From the IMG/VR virus record IMGVR_UViG_3300029397_000037, positions 1 to 39,982 of that record: a stretch of DNA of 39,982 bases. The stretch is one strand, 5' to 3'. Source of the stretch: a virus. Below the pieces are notes generated by a model, which was not told the DNA's origin, ran no database searches, and was given only the letters and a program-made list of their open reading frames with translations. Positions 32,053 to 37,064 of the stretch are shown here, piece after piece (position 1 is the stretch's first letter; each line of letters begins with the position of its first letter). A program made the translations under genes and the position numbers.

Positions 32053-33126
32053 CTACTCCATCATGAGCGCGATCGCTTCGTCTTCATTCATTACTGGAAT
32101 CCCAAGCGCCTCGGCCTGAGCAAGCTGCTTGTGCCCCACCAACGGCCCGGCAACCACATAGGTCACGGTCCTGGTGATTCTCTCTCGCACATCCCAGCCA
32201 GCTTCCAACGCGCGCGCCTCCAAGGCGTCGCGTCGAGTAGGGTGCAGGCCAGCGAAGACCACCGCTGTCTGCCAATCCCATGCCTCCGCTTTGCGCCGAC
32301 CTCTTTCCTTCCGTCTGGTCGAATCCGGCGACATCGCTACAGCGGAAAGCCAAGAGGCTGCGCTCATGACTTCCCCCGTCTCTGAGCGGGTAACTGAGCC
32401 AACAATGCGGTGGATCAGGAAAGAGCGCGTCGCCTTTCGATCATGGTCGTGCGCGTCCATGTATGGCCTGCCCTTTATGTCCACCACCTGAAACGCTGTC
32501 ACCGTGCGCCTCTGCTGCGTTCCATCGGCCTTGCGATACCGGAATGAAATTGTGTCGGGGAGTTGGATCGGTTCGACAGTTGCCGACAGGTACATCTCCG
32601 GTGCCCTGCCCTTCGACTTTGCTGCCGGCGTAGCCCGTCTCGGCGGCTGAACCGAATCAGACTGAATGGTCGGCGCCCCACTCGCTTTCGTGCCAGTTGC
32701 ACTTGCGCTGGTCGGAAGGCTAGACGGCGCCATCTGACGCACGTCGCCGGGCACGTAATTGAGCTCCCGCCACCACGCACCGAGCCGCTCGCGCAATGGC
32801 CCTGAAACGGGACGCAAAACTGGCTTAACTGCTAGCCCTGGCGCCTTCGTCGCTACCTGGCCATATCGGTGATATGCCCAACAAGTTCCAAAGGTGAACA
32901 GCCACATTAGCAACTTGCCGCCATCGCCCCAATCATCGTCATTTGACACTACTGCCGCACAGACGAACATGAAGGCGGGAACATGCGCGGCAAAAAGCGC
33001 AATCAAGTGCCCGCGCCACCGTGGCCCACCTCGGGCAACGTGACCACGAACCAATTCAAGCCATCCCCAAGCGGTCAGCCAAACATAACCGACCAAAATT
33101 CCGATGCTGGCAAACGCGTCCTGCAC
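32053..33126 (-). CDS. Membrane protein with WYL-like and BRCT domains
   Basis: 357 residues. Two or three N-terminal membrane segments (about 4-26, 38-62, 70-86) and a long Ser/Pro/Ala linker (about 110-185) precede a WYL-like strand set (ISFRYRKADGTQQRRTVTAF, RPYMDAHDHDRKATRSFLIH) and a C-terminal BRCT domain (VVFAGLHPTRRDALEARALE, VTYVVAGPLVGHKQLAQAEA, GIPVMNEDEAI). WYL domains bind nucleic acid or ligands and BRCT domains bind DNA ends or phosphoproteins, so a membrane-bound DNA sensor is conceivable. It lies between the repressor and the OB-fold gene, in the leftward lysogenic direction, flanked by both 47-bp repeats. Confidence 0.78.
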   Translation of the reverse strand: MQDAFASIGILVGYVWLTAWGWLELVRGHVARGGPRWRGHLIALFAAHVPAFMFVCAAVVSNDDDWGDGGKLLMWLFTFGTCWAYHRYGQVATKAPGLAVKPVLRPVSGPLRERLGAWWRELNYVPGDVRQMAPSSLPTSASATGTKASGAPTIQSDSVQPPRRATPAAKSKGRAPEMYLSATVEPIQLPDTISFRYRKADGTQQRRTVTAFQVVDIKGRPYMDAHDHDRKATRSFLIHRIVGSVTRSETGEVMSAASWLSAVAMSPDSTRRKERGRRKAEAWDWQTAVVFAGLHPTRRDALEARALEAGWDVRERITRTVTYVVAGPLVGHKQLAQAEALGIPVMNEDEAIALMME

Positions 33127-33155
33127 GTGTGCTCCACTGAATCATCCCGAGTCTA

Positions 33156-33202
33156 GGTTGATAAAGAGGCCGTATGCCGCGCCCCCGCACGGCCACTGCT
33201 CT
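33156..33202 (-). repeat. 47-bp terminator-like repeat, copy B
   Basis: Four bases after the repressor stop and 29 before the WYL-BRCT start. On the minus strand GGCCGT and ACGGCC close a GC-rich hairpin followed by TCTTTATC. Compared with copy A, one stem pair changes from C-G to T-A on both sides, which supports a real hairpin. Confidence 0.78.
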
Positions 33203-33206
33203 GTGC

Positions 33207-33656
33207 TTATTTCTTCGCCTTCTTGACCGCCGGCGCTTTCGTCCGGACGTTGCCAACTTGGACGTTGTTCGAGCCGCCCACAATGATCTGGGAGCGCTTG
33301 CCCGCCTTCACAGGCTGCACGTCAGTGGCAGGGGCCGAAAGCCCGCCAATCAGCGCAAGCACACCCGCGCGCCCGCGCGCATCGAGTTCCCGATAGCCGG
33401 CCACCACTGCGTCTTCCTCTGGTGACATCAGGGAAGTCATATGCCTGCCCGTCACGATGTAGAGAACGTCGGCGCCGTTCGCGCCCCAGCCGGCCAGGGA
33501 CAAGATCCCGGGCTCGCGTTCCCCAGATTCGTAGTTCGAGTAGGTCCGCAAGGCCACACCGCCGAGTTGGGCCATTTGAGTTTGGGACAACCCCAGCCGC
33601 ACCCGCTCTCGCGCGAGCCGCACGCCGAATTGCAACATTGTGCTATCCATGCTCAT
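33207..33656 (-). CDS. XRE-family phage repressor (immunity/C-like)
   Basis: 149 residues from ATG 33656; ATG 33650 two codons later is possible. The N-terminal helix-turn-helix is clear: FGVRLARERVRLGLSQTQMA, QLGGVALRTYSNYESGERE. A helical middle (SPEEDAVVAGYRELDARGRA) and a C-terminal tail with GGSNNVQVGNV and a basic end follow. No LexA/CI-like protease site is seen, so SOS cleavage is not predicted. It is divergent from the early operon, with palindromes in the 66-bp space between, which is the usual immunity-region arrangement. It would hold the lytic promoter off and may be the head of the lysogenic operon. Confidence 0.86.
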   Translation of the reverse strand: MSMDSTMLQFGVRLARERVRLGLSQTQMAQLGGVALRTYSNYESGEREPGILSLAGWGANGADVLYIVTGRHMTSLMSPEEDAVVAGYRELDARGRAGVLALIGGLSAPATDVQPVKAGKRSQIIVGGSNNVQVGNVRTKAPAVKKAKK

Positions 33657-33661
33657 TACAC

Positions 33662-33695
33662 GCACGTTCGTGCATATCATTAGCCTTCATATGCA
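33662..33695. promoter_or_regulatory. Candidate repressor operators in the immunity region
   Basis: GCACG (33662-33666) TT CGTGC (33669-33673) is a perfect small palindrome; TGCATAT (33671-33677) and ATATGCA (33689-33695) form a second, overlapping inverted repeat. Both lie between the divergent repressor and RHH genes, in the only A+T-rich patch there. Confidence 0.62.
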
Positions 33696-33722
33696 AGATT
33701 CTCTTTCACGAGTATATCGACC

Positions 33723-33962
33723 ATGCCCCGTGGAAATGTCGCAGAACGTCGCGCGCCAACTGGCGTCGTGACTGACAAGCCCGTCTATATCCGCCTTCGG
33801 CCCGAGGAGCTTCAGAAGTTCAAAGCGCGCGCGGCCACTGAAGGCCGGTCGCTCGGCAACATGGGCCGCCTCCTGATCCTGAGCGCGCTAGCCCAGCCGA
33901 GCCCCAACAAGCTTAAGCAAGACGTGCCCCAACGGCACGCAACATCCGTTGTGGAGGATTGA
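33723..33962 (+). CDS. Small ribbon-helix-helix-like early protein (Cro-like position)
   Basis: 79 residues. VYIRLRPEELQKFKARAATE and RSLGNMGRLLILSALAQ have the strand-helix-helix pattern of Arc/CopG-type DNA-binding proteins. First gene rightward from the repressor operators, the position of cox/cro in P2 and lambda. It could repress the lysogenic promoter or act as a Cox-like factor; neither is provable here. Confidence 0.74.
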   Translation: MPRGNVAERRAPTGVVTDKPVYIRLRPEELQKFKARAATEGRSLGNMGRLLILSALAQPSPNKLKQDVPQRHATSVVED

Positions 33963-33964
33963 CC

Positions 33965-34258
33965 ATGCACACCCAACACCGAATCGAACACGCCTTGCGG
34001 CGCAAGCTCTCCGGCCCATCGCGGCAAGACGCGCAGCAGACCATGGGCTGGGACAAAGGCGCCATGAGCCGCTTCCTGAGCGGCGAGCAAGGCGTGCTGA
34101 TCGACAAGCTGGATACGCTCGTTGGCGTTTGCGGCTATGTGCTTGTTACGCGCAAGTACATGGATGCTGTCGCCACCCTAGGCGAGGTCGGCATGTTCTG
34201 CGAGTGCGCGCGTCAGGGGCTGGGCGAGTGCAGCCGTCCGCAAGGGGGTGGGAAATGA
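33965..34258 (+). CDS. CII-like transcriptional regulator
   Basis: 97 residues from ATG 33965, two bases after the RHH stop. The lambda CII-type helix-turn-helix is recognisable: SRQDAQQTMGWDKGAMSRFL, then DKLDTLVGVCGYVLVTRKYM. CII-like proteins activate lysogeny promoters; in P2-like phages of Burkholderiaceae a similar small HTH gene follows the cox position. The C-terminal Cys-rich tail (MFCECARQGLGEC) is unusual. Confidence 0.72.
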   Translation: MHTQHRIEHALRRKLSGPSRQDAQQTMGWDKGAMSRFLSGEQGVLIDKLDTLVGVCGYVLVTRKYMDAVATLGEVGMFCECARQGLGECSRPQGGGK

Positions 34259-34347
34259 AGCGCCTGCAGAACCGCCTTGCCCGACTGCGTGCACGCAGCG
34301 ACCGTGCAGACGCCAAGTTCGACCGTGCGTTTGAGTCGTGGGCGCGA

Positions 34348-34839
34348 TTAGACGGTCGGCCCGAAAAACTCGATGAAGCTCTGGCTCTCTTCTATGCCAG
34401 GTATCCGAGCCTGACACTCTGGGCAATGAAGCAACGCCTTGCCCTGTTCAAATTCCAGCTTCGACTTACGACCGTCGTATGCACACGCTGTACAAATGTA
34501 CACACGCCTGTCGCTCTGGCTGGGTGGAAGTGGCTTGGCAAGGCATCGACCGCCCAGGGGCGTCTTAAACGATTTGTATCCGGCGAGGTCGCGGTCGCGC
34601 TCAAGCAACTCGCTCAACTGCTGTCTGAGCTCCACGTTTTCCTGCTCTGTCGTGGTTACGCGCTGCAGGAGCGCCGCATTTCCCTCTTGAAGTGCACGAG
34701 CCAACTTCAAGAGGTGCATACGCTGACGCTCAAACACCTCTTCAGCTTCTGCCAGTCGGGCGCTGTCTCTGGCCGCAACGGCGGTTTTGGCAGCGGCGAA
34801 CGTGTTGCCGATGTGACTGAGCAAGGTATCGATTTCCAT
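34348..34839 (-). CDS. Coiled-coil plus zinc-ribbon protein, moron opposing the early operon
   Basis: 163 residues from the ATG with GAGGAG seven bases upstream. The N-terminal ~95 residues form a long coiled coil (RLAEAEEVFERQRMHLLKLA, TTEQENVELRQQLSELLERD). The C-terminal part is a Cys4 zinc ribbon: YICTACAYDGRKSKLEFEQG then LLHCPECQARI (CxxC...CxxC). No named family. It is opposite in strand to the surrounding early lytic genes, is less GC-rich, and would be transcribed in the lysogen, all signs of an inserted moron. A plus-strand frame across it (from 34255) is probably a shadow or the truncated 5' end of a displaced gene. Confidence 0.83.
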   Translation of the reverse strand: MEIDTLLSHIGNTFAAAKTAVAARDSARLAEAEEVFERQRMHLLKLARALQEGNAALLQRVTTTEQENVELRQQLSELLERDRDLAGYKSFKTPLGGRCLAKPLPPSQSDRRVYICTACAYDGRKSKLEFEQGKALLHCPECQARIPGIEESQSFIEFFGPTV

Positions 34840-34946
34840 GAGGGCTCCTCTGTTGATGATTCAAACGGTGTTGGAACCAATGAGTCTATGGCCGAGGATG
34901 TCCCTCACCCACCTTCTGTAAAACAAAGCCACAAACAGGACCGCCC

Positions 34947-35198
34947 ATGCTGATGACCTGCCCCCATTGCAAAGGCCGTCTGAAAATCCGCACCAGCCGC
35001 GAGGTGACGCTGCTCACGCGCGAAGCCTACTTGCAGTGTGAAGACGTGCATTGCGCCTACACCTGCGCGGCCATCATTTCGCAGGTGCGCACCATCGCGC
35101 CCAGCATGCGGCCCAACCCGCAGGCCTATCTGCCCGTGAGCCGCAAGCGGCCAGCGGCGCAAGACACGCGCCAACTGGATCTGCTCGGCGGCAAGTAG
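34947..35198 (+). CDS. ogr: Late-gene activator, Ogr/Delta-like zinc-finger protein
   Basis: 83 residues. The Ogr zinc-finger pattern is exact: Cys5-x2-Cys8-x22-Cys31-x4-Cys36 (TCPHCKG ... QCEDVHC), with ARTSRxx-like IRTSREVTLLTREAYLQ between. Ogr/Delta proteins bind the TGTTGT/ACAACA boxes and contact the RNA polymerase alpha subunit to switch on late promoters. Three such boxes are present in this window. It is longer than P2 Ogr (72) by a basic C-terminal tail. In P2, ogr follows gene D; here it lies in the early operon, so it is expressed before the late genes by a different route. Confidence 0.9.
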   Translation: MLMTCPHCKGRLKIRTSREVTLLTREAYLQCEDVHCAYTCAAIISQVRTIAPSMRPNPQAYLPVSRKRPAAQDTRQLDLLGGK

Positions 35199-35233
35199 CC
35201 GCCCCTCTCTTTCCTCCCTTTTCCCCTGTCCGA

Positions 35234-35268
35234 CGGCGTGTCTCCCCCACGCCGGAGGGCGGCTTTTT
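35234..35268 (+). terminator. Possible terminator/attenuator before the BRO-N gene
   Basis: CGGCGTG (35234-35240) can pair with CACGCCG (35248-35254), while GCCG (35251-35254) can instead pair with CGGC (35260-35263) and is followed by T5 and, after five bases, T6. The two hairpins share bases and are mutually exclusive. Confidence 0.5.
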
Positions 35269-35290
35269 GCCCATTTTTTGCGAGGCCCGT

Positions 35291-35836
35291 ATGCAAACCA
35301 ACGCAGTCTTGACCTTTGAAAACGTCGACTTTGATGTGGTCGATATCCGCAACACGCCATGGCTAAGGGTCTTCCAGATTGGAAGTGCCTTGGGCTACCG
35401 GAATCCCAGCTCCGACATGGCGAAGCTGTATGACCGCAATGCGGACGAGTTCACCGAGGAATTGACGCAGCTCATCGAGCTCGACACCGTCGGCGGCCGG
35501 CAGCAAGTGCGCATCTTCAGCCCGCGCGGCTGCTATCTGCTCGGCATGCTGGCGCGCACCGAGCGCGCCAAGGCGTTCCGCCGCTGGGTGCTCGACGTGC
35601 TGGAAGGCCGCCTGGTGCCACAAGAGACGGGCCGCATGACGGTGCCGCAGCGCCTGGCTGCGCTCCGCTGCCGCAGCACCTTGGTCAAAGAACTTGCCAA
35701 CGCACGCACCGCGCCACTGGCGGTGGAGCTGTACGCCAACCTGCAGCAGGTCTCCCGGCTGCTGGGCATGCAGGCGCAGCCCATCTCCGTGCTTGCGCCC
35801 ATCGCGCGCCAGAACAGCCTGCAGGGCATTGCCTGA
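35291..35836 (+). CDS. BRO-N domain phage antirepressor-like protein
   Basis: 181 residues. The BRO/KilA-type N-domain is clear: LTFENVDFDVVDIRNTPWLR, VFQIGSALGYRNPSSDMAKL, DTVGGRQQVRIFSPRGCYLL and RAKAFRRWVLDVLEG. The C-terminal part is helical without an ANT domain. Bro proteins bind DNA and often act as antirepressors or early regulators. Located in the early lytic operon behind Ogr. Confidence 0.88.
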   Translation: MQTNAVLTFENVDFDVVDIRNTPWLRVFQIGSALGYRNPSSDMAKLYDRNADEFTEELTQLIELDTVGGRQQVRIFSPRGCYLLGMLARTERAKAFRRWVLDVLEGRLVPQETGRMTVPQRLAALRCRSTLVKELANARTAPLAVELYANLQQVSRLLGMQAQPISVLAPIARQNSLQGIA

Positions 35837-35846
35837 GGAGGCCAGC

Positions 35847-36017
35847 ATGCAACCGTCTGTCCTGGCTTTCGTTGTCCGCGTTACCAGCTCCACCGGCGTG
35901 CGCCAGCGTTTCTTCGTCTTGGCCCGCTCCAGCGTCGACGCACTGCTCATGGTGCTCGGCCAGCGCGGCATCAGCGCGCGCGGTGCCTCTGCCCGCCCCG
36001 CGCGGAGGGCCGCCTGA
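35847..36017 (+). CDS. Small conserved phage protein (56 aa)
   Basis: MQPSVLAFVVRVTSSTGVRQ at the start, then RFFVLARSSVDALLMVLGQR and an Ala/Arg-rich tail. GAGGAGG five bases upstream gives a strong start. A short alpha/beta fold is likely. It is part of a tight run of small early genes found in P2-like phages of Burkholderiaceae; function unknown. Confidence 0.7.
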   Translation: MQPSVLAFVVRVTSSTGVRQRFFVLARSSVDALLMVLGQRGISARGASARPARRAA

Positions 36018-36259
36018 TGCTCGCTCTCGTCAACCTCTGGATGGTGCTCACCGCCCTGGTGTCGGTGGCTCTGCTGAACTACGACAGCCGCACGCACCGC
36101 TGGGGCGCACTGGTGGGCCTGCTGGGCCAGCCTGCATGGCTGTACCTGACGCACGTAACCAATGAGCCCGGCATGTTCACCGCCAGTGTGTTCTTCCTGC
36201 TGTGCTACGGCCACGGCGTCTGGCGGGGCTTCTTCGCCAGTGGGGTGCGCCATGAGTAA
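36017..36259 (+). CDS. Small membrane protein of the early operon
   Basis: 80 residues with three hydrophobic stretches (about 3-19, 28-45, 52-72), starting at the ATG that overlaps the preceding stop (TGATG). Ends with a basic segment. Function unknown; a superinfection-exclusion or host-membrane role is possible but unsupported. Confidence 0.72.
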   Translation: MLALVNLWMVLTALVSVALLNYDSRTHRWGALVGLLGQPAWLYLTHVTNEPGMFTASVFFLLCYGHGVWRGFFASGVRHE

Positions 36260-36452
36260 GCCGAGCGTCTCCGAGGCGGATGTGCGCCGCGCCTACCGCT
36301 TCCTGCGCGTCCTCACGCCGTACAACGCCATGTCCGCGCCGCTGCGCGCAATCGTTACCGCAACCGCACGGGCACGCCTGAAGAAGCGCTCCCACACGAA
36401 CCCTCCCGCCATCGACCTGAAGCGCCGCGCCGCTGGCGACCTGGACGACTGA
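36252..36452 (+). CDS. Small basic phage protein (66 aa)
   Basis: Starts with ATG inside the end of the membrane-protein gene. SVSEADVRRAYRFLRVLTPY and RAIVTATARARLKKRSHT are helical and basic; it ends RAAGDLDD. No family recognised; the charge suggests nucleic-acid binding. Confidence 0.66.
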   Translation: MSKPSVSEADVRRAYRFLRVLTPYNAMSAPLRAIVTATARARLKKRSHTNPPAIDLKRRAAGDLDD

Positions 36453-36471
36453 CATTCATCGAGACCTGACC

Positions 36472-36780
36472 ATGAAAACATCCATTACCTTCAAAATCGA
36501 CAGCTCCCTCCTGCCGAGCTACAGCGACGAGTACATCGCAGCGCTGTGGCATATCGCCCAGGTCAACCCAGCGCCCCACGGCGACCACGACGCTGGCGTG
36601 CTGGTCGAGCACATCGGTCGCGAGATCATCCTGCGCTGGTTGCGCGGCGTGCCCGTGCCCGTCTGGAATATCCAAGGCCGCGACTACTACCACCAGCAGC
36701 TCATACGGTTTGCTCGCTGGAATGGCGTGGAATGGGTGGAGGACCACTCTTCAAATCCGACCCTGCAGGAGGCCGTCTGA
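36472..36780 (+). CDS. Conserved phage protein of unknown function (102 aa)
   Basis: TSITFKIDSSLLPSYSDEYI, ALWHIAQVNPAPHGDHDAG and EIILRWLRGVPVPVWNIQGR, then RFARWNGVEWVEDH. Mixed alpha/beta, no signal peptide, no catalytic motif that I recognise. It stands in a co-directional series of short genes upstream of the replication protein and its stop overlaps the next ATG, so the two are co-translated. Confidence 0.74.
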   Translation: MKTSITFKIDSSLLPSYSDEYIAALWHIAQVNPAPHGDHDAGVLVEHIGREIILRWLRGVPVPVWNIQGRDYYHQQLIRFARWNGVEWVEDHSSNPTLQEAV

Positions 36781-37046
36781 TGCGAGCACTCGAAGACCGC
36801 ACGCACGACACCGAGCGGGACGCCATGCGGTATCGCTGGCTTCGTGACACGCAAAACAAGCCGGTGCGCGGCGGCGAAGACCATGAACCGGCCGGTACGA
36901 TCAGCAACCTCTTTGTCAGCGAAGGGGACGGCGTGGCGATCTCGCCGGACAGCGACGAACTCGACGCCGCCGTCGATGCCGCCATGCTTGCCGCGTCGCC
37001 CGACGTCCCGTTCCAGCGCCCCGCCGCTGGCGACGCCAACGACTGA
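36780..37046 (+). CDS. Small acidic phage protein (88 aa)
   Basis: ATG overlaps the previous stop (TGATG). RALEDRTHDTERDAMRYRWL is a helix found at the start of many small phage proteins of this kind, followed by RDTQNKPVRGGEDHEPAG and an acidic DELDAAVDAAMLAASPD. The role is unknown. It directly precedes the primase-helicase. Confidence 0.68.
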   Translation: MRALEDRTHDTERDAMRYRWLRDTQNKPVRGGEDHEPAGTISNLFVSEGDGVAISPDSDELDAAVDAAMLAASPDVPFQRPAAGDAND

Positions 37047-37064
37047 CCCACCTTCCTGATCGCA

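Noticed and set aside
34255-34953. Plus-strand frame of about 232 codons from the CII stop to the Ogr start
   Set aside because: Most of it is antisense to the coiled-coil/zinc-ribbon gene, which has coherent domains; only the first ~30 codons could be a genuine gene stub.
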